A DNA stretch of 64,000 nucleotides from positions 98,513 through 162,512 of the forward strand of contig JAJXXT010000120.1 of NCBI GenBank assembly GCA_021780935.1. The letters run 5' to 3'. The notes below the pieces were generated by a model. It was not told the DNA's origin, did not search any database, and was given only the letters and a program-made list of their open reading frames with translations. The translations under genes were made by a program, and so were the position numbers. Of the stretch, positions 50,650 to 60,104 are shown piece by piece. This DNA is from Pseudomonadota bacterium (GTDB lineage Bacteria > Pseudomonadota > Alphaproteobacteria > Acetobacterales > Acetobacteraceae). How positions within the stretch are numbered: position 1 is the first letter of the stretch; each line of letters opens with the position of its first letter.

Positions 50650-51972
50650 TCAATGCAGCTTCAGCCGCGGTCGCAGCACCTGATTCACATGTCCGATGGC
50701 GATGAGCACCGCGCCCTTCAGCCACCCATGCACGCCGATGAGGTGGATCCGGTAGAGCGAGACATAAACAATCCGTGCCAGCCGCCCCTCCACCGCCATT
50801 CTTCCGCCGACGAGATTTCCCATCAAGCTGCCCACGGTGGAGAAGCGCGAGAGCGACACCAGCGACCCACGATCGCGATAGACGAAGTCGCGCAGCGTGC
50901 CGCCAGAGAGCCGCGCCTCGATGTTGTGGGCGGCCGTCGCCGCCATCTGGTGCGCGGCCTGCGCGCGCGGCGGCACGGCGCGGGTCTGGCCCGGCAATAC
51001 GCAGAAGGCGCAATCACCAATCGCAAAGATAGTGTCATCCTCGGCCGATTGCAGCGTCGGGCGCACCGGAATCTGGTGCGCTGGAGTGGTTGCGAGGCCG
51101 CCGATCCCAGCAAGAAGGTCGGGGCCCCTCACCCCGGCCGCCCAGACGCGAAGCGCTGCCGGAACAACGGTGCCATCGGCGGTCACCAGCGCGTCCCGCG
51201 TCGCCTGGGCGACGGCCGAGCCGGTCAGCACCCGCACCCCCAGCGCCTCCAGTTCCGCACGGGCGGCCTTGACGAGTTCCTCCGGGAGCACGGGCAGGAT
51301 GCGCGGTCCCGCCTCGATCAGCGTCACCGAAAGCCGCCCGCGGTCGAAACCCTCCAGCCCGTATCCGGCCAGCGACGTCGCGGCATTGTAGAGTTCGGCG
51401 GCCAGTTCCACGCCGGTGGCGCCGCCGCCGACGATGGCGACCGCCACCATGGCAGACGATGCGGGGTCCGCCGACACGTCCCGCGCCACCCGCATGCAAT
51501 GGCCGAGCAGCTTGCGGCGAAAACGGTCGGCCTGCTGACGATCCTCAAGAAATAGGCAGTTCTCGCGGACGCCCGGGGTGGCGTAGTCGTTCGAGACCGC
51601 ACCGACCGCCAGGACCAGAATGTCATAAGGAATGCGATGACGAGTCAGCAGCTCGCTGCCGTCGTCGTCGAGGATGGGTGCGACGACGATCTCCCGCCGG
51701 TCGCGATCGACGGCTTCGAGCGCGCCCTGAACGAAACGGTACCGCCACCTCGCCGCATGGCTCGCATAGCCAACCGCATCGAGGTCGGCATCGAGCGAGC
51801 CGGCGGCGACCTCGTGCAGCAGCGGCTTCCAGATGTGGGACGCGTTCCGATCGAGCAGCGTGACGACGCCGCCTCGCCGGCCGAGCCGCATTGCCAGCCG
51901 GCGAACCAGGTGCAGACCACCGGCGCCGCCGCCGACAACGACGATACGCTTGCCACGGGCCTCGTCGGACAA
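50650..51972 (-). CDS. ndh: Type II NADH dehydrogenase-like flavoprotein
   Basis: A 440-residue FAD-dependent NADH:quinone oxidoreductase. Two dinucleotide-binding sites are visible, RIVVVGGGAGGLHLVRRLA and VAIVGGGATGVELAAEL; FAIGDCAFC is the FAD-ribityl contact near residue 323. The C-terminal segment (YVSLYRIHLIGVHGWLKGA) is the membrane-associating part typical of NDH-2. It starts with TTG, strongly supported by an AAAGGAGGGG site nine bases upstream. With the 14-subunit complex I in the same window, the cell has both coupled and non-coupled NADH oxidation. Confidence 0.88.
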   Translation of the reverse strand: MSDEARGKRIVVVGGGAGGLHLVRRLAMRLGRRGGVVTLLDRNASHIWKPLLHEVAAGSLDADLDAVGYASHAARWRYRFVQGALEAVDRDRREIVVAPILDDDGSELLTRHRIPYDILVLAVGAVSNDYATPGVRENCLFLEDRQQADRFRRKLLGHCMRVARDVSADPASSAMVAVAIVGGGATGVELAAELYNAATSLAGYGLEGFDRGRLSVTLIEAGPRILPVLPEELVKAARAELEALGVRVLTGSAVAQATRDALVTADGTVVPAALRVWAAGVRGPDLLAGIGGLATTPAHQIPVRPTLQSAEDDTIFAIGDCAFCVLPGQTRAVPPRAQAAHQMAATAAHNIEARLSGGTLRDFVYRDRGSLVSLSRFSTVGSLMGNLVGGRMAVEGRLARIVYVSLYRIHLIGVHGWLKGAVLIAIGHVNQVLRPRLKLH

Positions 51973-52092
51973 CGAATCACCCCTCCTTTGTCGGATCCAT
52001 CCCGGTGCGGCCGTCGGCGACGAAATGCCGGGCCCGCGTGCGAAACAGCCGCACCCGGTCGGGTGGTGCGTCGTTCGTCCGCCGGGCCAGGT

Positions 52093-53337
52093 TCAACCCG
52101 CGAGCCAATAGCCGATCAGGTACAGCCCCGGCGCCATCGCACACCCCGCGATTGCGGCATAGCGAAAAAATCCCGGCATCCGGATTCCGGCATGGCTGGC
52201 AATAGCCCGAACCATCAGATTTGGGGCGTTGCCGACATAAGTCAGCCCGCCGAAGAACACCGCGCCGGCGGCAATGGCGGCCAGACGCGGATCGCCGGCA
52301 GCCGCCATAGCCGCGGGCGTCGTGCCGCCGAGATGCGTGAAAACCAGATAGGTCGGCGTGTTATCGAGCACCGATGACAGGATGCCCGTGGTCCAGAACA
52401 GCCCGGCCGGGTCGAGAGTCGCCACCGCTCCGGCGGACATGTGGCGCAGCATGGCGATGACCGGCGGCAAGGTGACGAAGATCGCGGCGAAAATGACAAG
52501 AACCTCGGCCATCGGATCCCAGGAAAATCGGTTGCGCGTCCGGATGCCGTTCGAGGTGATCCGAAACGAGACCAGCGCGATCAGGAGCCAGGCGAACCCG
52601 CACGGTACCAGGGCGGCCGTCCCCATTCGACCGGCGGCCGCAACGAGCATCACCGTGAGCGCCACCAGCACGACGTTCGACCGACCGCGCATGCGCAACG
52701 GGGTGCGGCGTGCCACCAGCTCCCCGCGTCCCAGCCATGCATCGGTCACCAGGAACGTGACCAGCAGGATCGCCGCCAGGACCAGCATCTTGGGGCCCAG
52801 CGTCCGCAACGGCCACAGAAAGGGCACGCCACGCAGGAATCCGGCCATCAGCGGCGGGTCACCGAGCGGCATGCTCGCTCCACCGACATTGCCGGCGAGC
52901 AGAATGAGGAAGATCATCAAATGCGCCCGGTATCGTCGATGCACGTTGGCGCGAAGCAGCGGGTGCACGATCACCAGCACGGCCCCGGTTGTGCCCAGTA
53001 CGCCGGCCAGCAAGGTGCCGATCGCCAGCAGCAGCGTGTTGCCGAGCGGGCGGCCCCACGGGCCTCCGGAGACGAGAATTCCCCCGCCGGTCGCATAAAG
53101 CGCCAGAAGCAGCGCCGAAAACGGCATCCATTCGTGCACCAGCGCCCCGGCGGTCTGGGTGATCGCCACCGCCAGGCCGGCGCGGAAGGCCGTGCCCAGA
53201 AATGCCAACGCCGACAAAAGAATCAGCACCCGGACCCGGCGGCGATGCCAGAGCCGGGGAAACAGGGTCGGGCCCAGCGCAATGCTTGCCAGCACGAGCA
53301 CGAACGGGCCGGCTTCGAGAATCGCTGCCAATTGCAT
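52093..53337 (-). CDS. Putative Na+/H+ antiporter or related ion transporter (NhaD/CitM-like)
   Basis: A 414-residue inner-membrane protein with around 10–12 helices, related to the ion transporter superfamily (NhaD, CitMHS, ArsB). Conserved repeats appear in GNVGGASMPLGDPPLMAGFL and SSVLDNTPTYLVFTHLGG, near the two helix breaks of the fold. ATG 53337 is used, because a longer start would overlap the divergent coxG gene. Substrate is uncertain: Na+/H+ exchange is the leading guess. Confidence 0.75.
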   Translation of the reverse strand: MQLAAILEAGPFVLVLASIALGPTLFPRLWHRRRVRVLILLSALAFLGTAFRAGLAVAITQTAGALVHEWMPFSALLLALYATGGGILVSGGPWGRPLGNTLLLAIGTLLAGVLGTTGAVLVIVHPLLRANVHRRYRAHLMIFLILLAGNVGGASMPLGDPPLMAGFLRGVPFLWPLRTLGPKMLVLAAILLVTFLVTDAWLGRGELVARRTPLRMRGRSNVVLVALTVMLVAAAGRMGTAALVPCGFAWLLIALVSFRITSNGIRTRNRFSWDPMAEVLVIFAAIFVTLPPVIAMLRHMSAGAVATLDPAGLFWTTGILSSVLDNTPTYLVFTHLGGTTPAAMAAAGDPRLAAIAAGAVFFGGLTYVGNAPNLMVRAIASHAGIRMPGFFRYAAIAGCAMAPGLYLIGYWLAG

Positions 53338-53389
53338 GCTGGCCTGCCTAGGGTCTAGGAACAGGACACGCAACGCGGATACTTCAAGC

Positions 53390-53974
53390 ATGGACATGAC
53401 TGGTGAGCGGCGCATCCGGGCGCCGCGCGAGAAAGTCTGGAACGCCCTGAACGACGTCAACATCCTGAAGGCCGCTATTCCCGGCTGTGAAAGCCTGGAG
53501 CGCACGGCCGAGAACGAGATGAAGGCGATGGCGAGCGTCCGCATCGGCCCCATCGCGGCGAAGTTTACCGGCAAGGTGTCGTTGCTGGATCTCGACCCGC
53601 CCAACGGCTATCGAATCGAGGGCGAGGGCCAGGGCGGTGTGGCCGGCTTTGCCAAGGGCGGCGCGACGGTCAGCCTCGCGGCCGAAGGGGCCGACACCGT
53701 GCTCAGCTATGACGTGAAGGCCCAGGTGGGCGGCAAGATCGCCCAGCTCGGGGCGCGCCTCATCGACGCGACCGCCAAGCAGATGGCCGATACGTTTTTC
53801 GACCGCTTTGCCGCGGCTGTGGCGGCGCCCGCAGGTGCAGAAGCGCTACCCGGCGGCGAGGTTGCCGGCACCGCGCTGATGCCGGCCGAGATCGGTGGCC
53901 TGCCGATCGTCGCCTGGATCGGCGGGGTCGCCTTCCTTGCCATCTTCATCCTCATCTTCAGCGCCTATCTCTGA
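53390..53974 (+). CDS. coxG: CoxG-like SRPBCC protein
   Basis: A 194-residue SRPBCC-fold protein, with ERRIRAPREKVWNALNDVNI, IPGCESLERTAEN and GEGQGGVAGFAKGGATVSL, followed by a C-terminal membrane helix (IVAWIGGVAFLAIFILIFSA). CoxG family members anchor or assist carbon monoxide dehydrogenase and other molybdenum hydroxylases at the membrane. Start ATG 53390 or 53396. First gene of a compact operon of maturation factors. Confidence 0.88.
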   Translation: MDMTGERRIRAPREKVWNALNDVNILKAAIPGCESLERTAENEMKAMASVRIGPIAAKFTGKVSLLDLDPPNGYRIEGEGQGGVAGFAKGGATVSLAAEGADTVLSYDVKAQVGGKIAQLGARLIDATAKQMADTFFDRFAAAVAAPAGAEALPGGEVAGTALMPAEIGGLPIVAWIGGVAFLAIFILIFSAYL

Positions 53975-53975
53975 C

Positions 53976-54884
53976 GTGACACCCTATCCCTGCTCCGTCG
54001 CCGAAACCGCGGCCCTTCTGGCGGCTGGCGATTACATTGCCGACAACGAGCTGGCGACCACCGTGCACCTGGCGCTCGCCATGGGCCGTCCGCTCTTTCT
54101 TGAAGGCGAGCCCGGAACGGGCAAGACGGAGATCGCCCGGGTCCTCGCCGCCGGGCTCGGCCGGCGGCTGGTGCGTCTGCAATGCTACGATGGGCTCGAT
54201 CTTGCCTCAGCGGCGTTCGAGTGGGACCATGCGCGCCAGTTGATGGCGATCCGCCTGGCGGAAGCCTCCGGGGCAGCAAATGCCGATATCATGGCGGCGG
54301 ACATCTACGCCCGGTCCTTTCTGCGGGCGCGTCCGTTGCTGAGCGCCATCGATCCCGACCAGCCGCCCGCGGTGCTGCTGATCGACGAGCTTGATCGCGC
54401 CGATGAGCCGTTCGAGGCTTTTCTCCTGGAGCTGCTCGCGGATTTTCAGATCACCGTGCCCGAGCTCGGCACCATCCGCGCCGCCAGCCCGCCGGTCGTT
54501 GTCCTGACCTCGAACCGGACCCGCGAGGTACATGACGCGATCCGCCGGCGTTGCCTCTATCACTGGGTGGATTATCCGGATGCCAGGCGGGAGCGCATGA
54601 TTCTGGCGCGAAAGGCGCCGCATGTCCCGGAGCGGCTCGCGGCAGAGATTGTCGCTTTCGTCCAGCGCCTGCGGGGCGAGGATCTGTTCAAGCTGCCTGG
54701 CGTCGCCGAGAGCATCGACTGGGCAGCCGCACTGACGGCGCTCGACAAGACGGAGCTGGCCGCCGAAACCGTCGATGACACACTTGGTGTTCTTTTGAAA
54801 TATCAAGATGATATCGCAAAAATCAAAGGCGCTGAGGCGGCCCGCCTGGTGGCTGAGGCAACGGCCGCGACGCGAGCAGCCTAG
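53976..54884 (+). CDS. coxD: MoxR-type AAA+ ATPase (CoxD-like)
   Basis: A 302-residue AAA+ protein with Walker A GEPGTGKTE at about residue 46, Walker B LLIDELDRAD and the R-finger region TSNRTREVHDAIRRRC. CoxD is a chaperone-like ATPase required for maturation of the Mo-Cu site in carbon monoxide dehydrogenase. GTG start, one base after the coxG stop. MoxR ATPases usually act with a VWA protein; coxE follows. Confidence 0.9.
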   Translation: MTPYPCSVAETAALLAAGDYIADNELATTVHLALAMGRPLFLEGEPGTGKTEIARVLAAGLGRRLVRLQCYDGLDLASAAFEWDHARQLMAIRLAEASGAANADIMAADIYARSFLRARPLLSAIDPDQPPAVLLIDELDRADEPFEAFLLELLADFQITVPELGTIRAASPPVVVLTSNRTREVHDAIRRRCLYHWVDYPDARRERMILARKAPHVPERLAAEIVAFVQRLRGEDLFKLPGVAESIDWAAALTALDKTELAAETVDDTLGVLLKYQDDIAKIKGAEAARLVAEATAATRAA

Positions 54885-54898
54885 GTGATCCGGCCGCG

Positions 54899-56092
54899 AT
54901 GACCGGCCATCTCCCGGCCAACCTCATGCACTTTGCGCGGTTGCTGCGCCGCGCCGGCGTGCCGCTCGGGCCAGCCGATCTCGTCGCCGCCGCCGAGGCC
55001 ATGGCATTGGTCGATCTTGGCAGCCGGCTGCAGGTGCGCACCGCGCTCCGCGCGACCATGATCCACCGACACGAGCATTTTGCGGTGTTCGATCAGGCGT
55101 TCCTGCTTTTCTGGCGCGACCCAGAGGCGGGACGCCACGCCGCGGCGATGGGCGCCCTCGACGGGCACCCCGATCCGCAGCCGGAGCGCGCGCCACCCGG
55201 CAGCCGGCGCCTCGCCGAAGCGATGCGCAGCCGCATGTCCGCCGATCCGAGGCCGGAGCCACCGCGCCAGGAGGTGGACGCTGTCCTGACGGTCAGTGAC
55301 CGTGAGCGGCTGCAGACCATGGACTTCGAAGCCATGTCCGCGGACGAGATCACCGCCGCCAAAGCCGAAATTCGCCGCCTGACTCTGCCGCTCGACCTGC
55401 GGCGGACACGGCGGCGGCAGCCCGACCCGAATGGCCCGCATGCGGACCTGCGGGCAACGATCCGGCGCAGCCTGCGGCAGGGCGGTGAAATCCTGGAACT
55501 CGCCCGCTCGCGCCGCACGGTGCGGCCGCCACCACTCGTCCTGCTCTGCGACATTTCCGGGAGTATGGCGCGTTATGCCCAGATATTGTTGCATTTTCTT
55601 CATGCTGTCGCGAATGATCGAGACCGCGTCAGTGTGTTCCTTTTCGGGACCAGGCTGACCAACATCACGCGCCAGCTCCGCCATCGCGATGCCGAGGTTG
55701 CCTTCCAGCTCGTCGCCCACGCCGTACCGGACTGGTCCGGCGGAACGCGCATCGGGGAGACGCTGGCGACATTTAACCGGCTCTGGGCAAAGCGCGTGCT
55801 GGGCCAGGGCGCGGTGGTACTGCTTGTTACCGACGGTCTCGATCGTGACGGCGCCGCGGGCCTCGCCCAGAACATGGAGCGGCTGCACAAATCCGCCCGC
55901 CGGCTGGTGTGGTTGAACCCGCTGTTGCGCTGGGATGGGTTCGCACCCAAATCCCAGGGCGTTCGCGCGATGCTGCCCTACGTGGATGAGTTCCGACCGG
56001 TGCATAGTCTTGCCAGTCTGCGCGAACTTGTCGCGACGCTCTCGCGTCCGGCATCGCCGCGCGCCATGGACCGCTGGAGAAATGCCGCATGA
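54899..56092 (+). CDS. coxE: VWA-domain protein CoxE
   Basis: A 397-residue protein with a C-terminal von Willebrand factor A domain. The MIDAS motif is seen in LLCDISGSMARYAQ, followed by WSGGTRIGETL and LVTDGLDRDG. CoxE is the partner of the CoxD ATPase in Mo-enzyme maturation. The stop overlaps the start of the next gene by four bases. Confidence 0.9.
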   Translation: MTGHLPANLMHFARLLRRAGVPLGPADLVAAAEAMALVDLGSRLQVRTALRATMIHRHEHFAVFDQAFLLFWRDPEAGRHAAAMGALDGHPDPQPERAPPGSRRLAEAMRSRMSADPRPEPPRQEVDAVLTVSDRERLQTMDFEAMSADEITAAKAEIRRLTLPLDLRRTRRRQPDPNGPHADLRATIRRSLRQGGEILELARSRRTVRPPPLVLLCDISGSMARYAQILLHFLHAVANDRDRVSVFLFGTRLTNITRQLRHRDAEVAFQLVAHAVPDWSGGTRIGETLATFNRLWAKRVLGQGAVVLLVTDGLDRDGAAGLAQNMERLHKSARRLVWLNPLLRWDGFAPKSQGVRAMLPYVDEFRPVHSLASLRELVATLSRPASPRAMDRWRNAA

Positions 56093-56409
56093 CCGATTCC
56101 GAGGATATTCTCGCCACCGCCCTCACTTGGCACGATGCCGGGGAAGAGGTGGCGCTGGCCACAGTCACCGAAACCTGGGGCAGTTCGCCACGTCCGGCGG
56201 GCAGCCAGCTTATCGTGACCGTTTCCGGCCGGATGGCCGGCTCCGTTTCCGGCGGGTGTATCGAGGGGGCGGTGGCCGAGGCGGCGAGGGAGACGATCGC
56301 CACCGGCAAACCGCAACTCCTCGACTTCGGCATCACCGACGAGCGCGCCTGGGAGGTCGGGCTTGCTTGCGGCGGCAAGTTGAAAGTCTTCGTCGAGCGC
56401 TTCGCATGA
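56089..56409 (+). CDS. XdhC/CoxI N-terminal-domain protein
   Basis: A 106-residue stand-alone XdhC_CoxI domain, with WGSSPRPAGSQLIV and SGGCIEGAVAEAARE including the conserved Cys. XdhC binds molybdenum cofactor and passes it to xanthine dehydrogenase-like enzymes. The Rossmann half is encoded separately in the next gene, so the family is split here. Confidence 0.9.
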   Translation: MTDSEDILATALTWHDAGEEVALATVTETWGSSPRPAGSQLIVTVSGRMAGSVSGGCIEGAVAEAARETIATGKPQLLDFGITDERAWEVGLACGGKLKVFVERFA

Positions 56410-57107
56410 CACCGAGTCTCGCTCGCCGTCTGGCGGCGGCACGATCGGCCAAGCGCCCGGTGGTGCTGGCCACCAGCCTCCCGGACGGGCGCGAGCTCAT
56501 CTGGCCCGACGATGATGCGCCGAGCGCGCTCGCCGACGCGGCGGCCGACGCGCTCGAACGCGACGTGAACGGCACGGTCCGCCTGGCGGATGGCGGCACC
56601 TGGATGCTGACGGCCTACAACCCACCCTTGCGGCTGATCGTTGTCGGCGCCGTCCACGCGGCGCAGGCGCTGGTGCGAATGGCCACCGCTACCGGCTACG
56701 TCACGATCGTGGTTGATCCGCGCCGCGCCTTTGCAACCACGGAGCGGTTCCCCGGCATCGAGCTCGTGAATGAGTGGCCCGACGACGCGATGGCGGCGCT
56801 CTCGCCCGATACGCGGACCGCAGTCATTACCCTCACCCATGACCCGAAACTGGACGACCCCGCGCTCGACGCCGCGCTGCGCTCTCCGGCATTCCATATC
56901 GGCGCTCTCGGCAGTCGCCGAACCCATGCCCGCCGCCTGGAGCGGCTGCGTGCACTGGGGCATGACGACACCGTGCTCGCGCGTATCAAGGGACCCGTCG
57001 GGCTCGACATCGGGGCGGTGACGGCGGCGGAAATCGGTTTGTCGATCATGGCGGAGGTCGTTGCCGTGCGGCGCCACGCCATCCAGCGCGTGGCTCAAGC
57101 AGCGTGA
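56406..57107 (+). CDS. XdhC Rossmann-domain protein
   Basis: A 233-residue protein carrying the C-terminal NAD(P)-like Rossmann domain of XdhC: LIVVGAVHAAQALVRMA, then VDPRRAFATTERFP and IGALGSRRTHARRLERL near the end. The ATG overlaps the preceding stop by four bases. It probably works with the 106-residue protein as one XdhC-type Mo-cofactor sulfuration/insertion factor. Confidence 0.88.
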   Translation: MTPSLARRLAAARSAKRPVVLATSLPDGRELIWPDDDAPSALADAAADALERDVNGTVRLADGGTWMLTAYNPPLRLIVVGAVHAAQALVRMATATGYVTIVVDPRRAFATTERFPGIELVNEWPDDAMAALSPDTRTAVITLTHDPKLDDPALDAALRSPAFHIGALGSRRTHARRLERLRALGHDDTVLARIKGPVGLDIGAVTAAEIGLSIMAEVVAVRRHAIQRVAQAA

Positions 57108-58741
57108 TTTTCGGCACCTTCGCGGTCGCAGAGGCGATGGGCTGCGTCCTTGCGCACGCGCACAGACTGCCGGGGCGGGTTGTCCGCAAGGGAAGTTTGC
57201 TGGATGCCGACGCCATCGCCGCCCTGACCGAGGCTGGAACGACGCATGTCATCGCCGCACGGCTGGAACCCGGCGATATCGGTGAAAACGAGGCGGCGAC
57301 ACGCCTCGCCCGCGTCTGCGCGTCGCCTGGTCTCGTTGCCCGGGTCGCACATACGGGCCGAGTCAATATTCATGCAGAACGACCCGGCCTGCTGCGGGTC
57401 GATGCCACTGCGCTGGCGGCATTGAATACCTTGGACGAGGCGCTCACCATCGCGACTCTGGCCGATGCAACGCCTGTCACCCGTGGTACCATGGTAGCCA
57501 CGGTCAAGATCATTCCTCTCGCGGTGCCCGGATCGTTGCTCGCCGGCGCGGCAGCACGGCCATCCCCGCTCGCACTCGCACCCTTCCGCAGGCTCACGGC
57601 GGGGCTTGTGGTGAGCGAGTTGCCAGGCCTCAAGGAAAGTGTCGTCGAGGGTACGATCGCCGCGACGGCCGCGCGCATGCGGGCGATAGGCGGCTCGCTG
57701 CTGCCAGCGCTTCGGGCACCGCACGCCGAGGCACCGCTCGCCGCCGCGCTTGCGCAGCTCCGCGACGCGGGGGCGGAGCTTCTGCTCATTGCCGTGGCGT
57801 CTGCGACGGTTGACCGGCGCGATGTCGGCCCCGCCGCGATCGAACGCGCCGGCGGCTGTATTCTGCATTTCGGCATGCCGGTCGATCCCGGAAACCTCAT
57901 CTGCATCGGCGAATGGGACGGTCTGCCCGTGGTCGTCCTGCCGGGCTGCGCCCGCTCACCGCGAGCAAACGGCATCGATCTGGTCCTGCGCCGCTATGCC
58001 GCCGGTCTGCCGGTCGGCCGCGCCGAGATCATGGCGATGGGCGCCGGCGGCCTGCTGGCCGACACCGACGCCCGCCCATTGCCGCGGGCGCGTGCCGTTG
58101 CCACCGAGCCGGTGGCAGAGCCGAGCTGTGCCGCGGTGGTGCTGGCCGCTGGTGCCTCCACCCGAATGGCGCCCCACCACAAGCTGCTGATCGAAGACCG
58201 TGCCGGCCGCCCGATGATCGAGCGGACGGTCGCCAATGTTCTGTCGAGCGGCGCGCGCCCCGTCATCGTCGTCACCGGCGCGCGCGACGCGGAAATCCGT
58301 GCGGCACTGGCCGGCAAGCCGGTCACCTTCGTGCACGCCCCCGATCACGCGGAGGGGCTCGCCGCGAGCCTGCGCGCCGGTATCCGCGCCCTGCCGCCGC
58401 AGACCCCGGCGGCGTTGGTCGTTCTCGGTGACATGCCGCTCGTGCCCGGCCGCGTGCTCGACCGGCTGATCGCAGCCCATGCGCCCGTCGAGAGCCGATC
58501 CATCATCGTGCCGACGCATAAGGGCCGTGCCGGCAACCCGATCCTGTGGGATGCGGGACTCTTTCCCGAGATCCTCTCGCTGACCGGTGATCGCGGCGCG
58601 CGTACGCTGCTTGCGCTCCATGCCGAACAGGTCGCCGAGGTTGAAGTCACGGACGAGGGCATTCTTCGCGATTTCGATACGGTCGAAAGTCTCGCCGATC
58701 TGCCGGCGCGCCAGCGACCCGCGTGGATCGCTCCAGGCTGA
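57104..58741 (+). CDS. Molybdopterin-binding/MobA-like nucleotidyltransferase fusion
   Basis: A 545-residue fusion. The N-terminal 330 residues resemble the MoCF/MogA-type molybdopterin-binding domain, with GMPVDPGNLICIGEWDG and VLPGCARSPRANG. The C-terminal domain starts CAAVVLAAGASTRMAPHHKL, the nucleotide-binding loop of MobA/MocA transferases, followed by VLGDMPLVPGRVLDRL. MocA attaches CMP to the molybdenum cofactor in xanthine dehydrogenase-family enzymes. GTG start overlapping the previous stop. Confidence 0.87.
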   Translation: MIFGTFAVAEAMGCVLAHAHRLPGRVVRKGSLLDADAIAALTEAGTTHVIAARLEPGDIGENEAATRLARVCASPGLVARVAHTGRVNIHAERPGLLRVDATALAALNTLDEALTIATLADATPVTRGTMVATVKIIPLAVPGSLLAGAAARPSPLALAPFRRLTAGLVVSELPGLKESVVEGTIAATAARMRAIGGSLLPALRAPHAEAPLAAALAQLRDAGAELLLIAVASATVDRRDVGPAAIERAGGCILHFGMPVDPGNLICIGEWDGLPVVVLPGCARSPRANGIDLVLRRYAAGLPVGRAEIMAMGAGGLLADTDARPLPRARAVATEPVAEPSCAAVVLAAGASTRMAPHHKLLIEDRAGRPMIERTVANVLSSGARPVIVVTGARDAEIRAALAGKPVTFVHAPDHAEGLAASLRAGIRALPPQTPAALVVLGDMPLVPGRVLDRLIAAHAPVESRSIIVPTHKGRAGNPILWDAGLFPEILSLTGDRGARTLLALHAEQVAEVEVTDEGILRDFDTVESLADLPARQRPAWIAPG

Positions 58742-58843
58742 GAGCCGGATCCATTCCGATTGGGGGCACCCGCCGGGAATAAAATCAGGCTGGTCGTGCC
58801 CGGCTGTTCACTTCGCCTTCATATCCGCCGGCGACGATAGCGA

Positions 58844-60064
58844 GTGCCTCTCGACACAGATCCACGCAGCGCACCGCCTCTGGTGTTGCTGCCTGACATG
58901 ACCCTACCAACCATCCTGGGAACGGCGGTGCTTGCAACCCAGGCCTTCGCGGGAGCTTCCCTCGCTGCCCTGCTGGAAACGATTCGCATGGGCGCCGAGG
59001 AGCCGGTGGGCACCGCCTTCGATCAGGGACTGGCGATGCAGCTGTCGTTTCGCCACGAAACGGGGCTTGCGCTCCAGGCCGCTGCCCTTGCTCGTTCGAA
59101 GATGTTTCGCCTCCGCACCCATCAGGCGGCCAAGCCTCGCGTTCTCGCAATCTGTGCGCCCGGCGACCTGATGACCAACACACCGCTCGAGTTCCTGGCC
59201 GAGGGTGCCGGGTTACAGCTTGATCTGCTCTTCGTCGATGTCGAGCGCCCTCTGCCAGACCACGTACCCGACCATGATGTTGCGTTCTGCGCCGTTTCGG
59301 AAACGGCACCAGCAGTCTTGGAGCGCCTTACCCCCTGGCTGGCCACTTGGCCACGCAGGGTACTGAACAGACCACCCGCCGCGGCGCGCCTGGCCCGAGA
59401 TCTTGCCGCGCAGGCGCTTTCAGACCTCGACGGATTACTCGTGCCGGATGCCGTTTGCCTCGATGCCACGGCACTCGCTGCAACGCCGAACGACTGGTTT
59501 CCCTGCCTGATACGTCCGGCGGGTTCACATGCTGGTGATGGGTTGACCCTGGTCGGGGACCATCAAGCCCTGGAACAAGCGGCCCGCGGTCTTGGGGCCA
59601 AAAGATACAGTCGCACGCGATTTGTGGATTATCGCTCCAGCGACGGGCTGTACCGGAAATACCGCGTAGCCCTCGTCGCAGGCCGGCCGTTGCTTTGCCA
59701 CATGGCGCTCTCCGACCACTGGATGGTTCACTATCTTAACGCAGGCATGGCCGACCATCCCGAGCGGCGTGCCGAAGAAGCACGAACGATGGAGGATTTT
59801 GCAGCAGGCTTCGGCCTCCGCCACGGCCGCGCCTTCAGGGCTATAGCCGAGCGCCTTGGCCTCGACTGGGTCGTCGTCGACTGTGCCGAGGCCCCGGACG
59901 GACGGCTTCTGTTCTTCGAAGCGGACGTTGCGGCCATCGTCCACGACATGGACCCGCCAGACCTCTACCCCTACAAGCGTCTGGCCATGGCGCGCGTCTT
60001 CGACGCCTTCCGCGAGATGCTGCTCAATGCCAACTCGATGTGCGGGCGCGAGTTGGGGGGATGA
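58844..60064 (+). CDS. ATP-grasp-like protein of unknown role
   Basis: A 406-residue protein beginning at GTG 58844. The C-terminal half resembles an ATP-grasp (RimK-like) ligase: IRPAGSHAGDGLTLV, RYSRTRFVDYRSSDGLYRKY and RLLFFEADVAAIVHDMDP, where the last segment resembles the ATP-grasp metal region. The N-terminal half has no motif I recognise. It follows the Mo maturation operon after 102 bp and may belong to it. I cannot assign a reaction; peptide ligation or a cofactor-modifying step is possible. Confidence 0.5.
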   Translation: MPLDTDPRSAPPLVLLPDMTLPTILGTAVLATQAFAGASLAALLETIRMGAEEPVGTAFDQGLAMQLSFRHETGLALQAAALARSKMFRLRTHQAAKPRVLAICAPGDLMTNTPLEFLAEGAGLQLDLLFVDVERPLPDHVPDHDVAFCAVSETAPAVLERLTPWLATWPRRVLNRPPAAARLARDLAAQALSDLDGLLVPDAVCLDATALAATPNDWFPCLIRPAGSHAGDGLTLVGDHQALEQAARGLGAKRYSRTRFVDYRSSDGLYRKYRVALVAGRPLLCHMALSDHWMVHYLNAGMADHPERRAEEARTMEDFAAGFGLRHGRAFRAIAERLGLDWVVVDCAEAPDGRLLFFEADVAAIVHDMDPPDLYPYKRLAMARVFDAFREMLLNANSMCGRELGG

Positions 60065-60104
60065 AGCGCCGCGGGATTCCAAGTGCGCCGGCTCAGGCTG
60101 AGGG

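Noticed and set aside
49618..51555. 645-codon plus-strand frame opposite the prpB-like and ndh genes
   Set aside because: It overlaps two recognised genes on the other strand and has no family signature.
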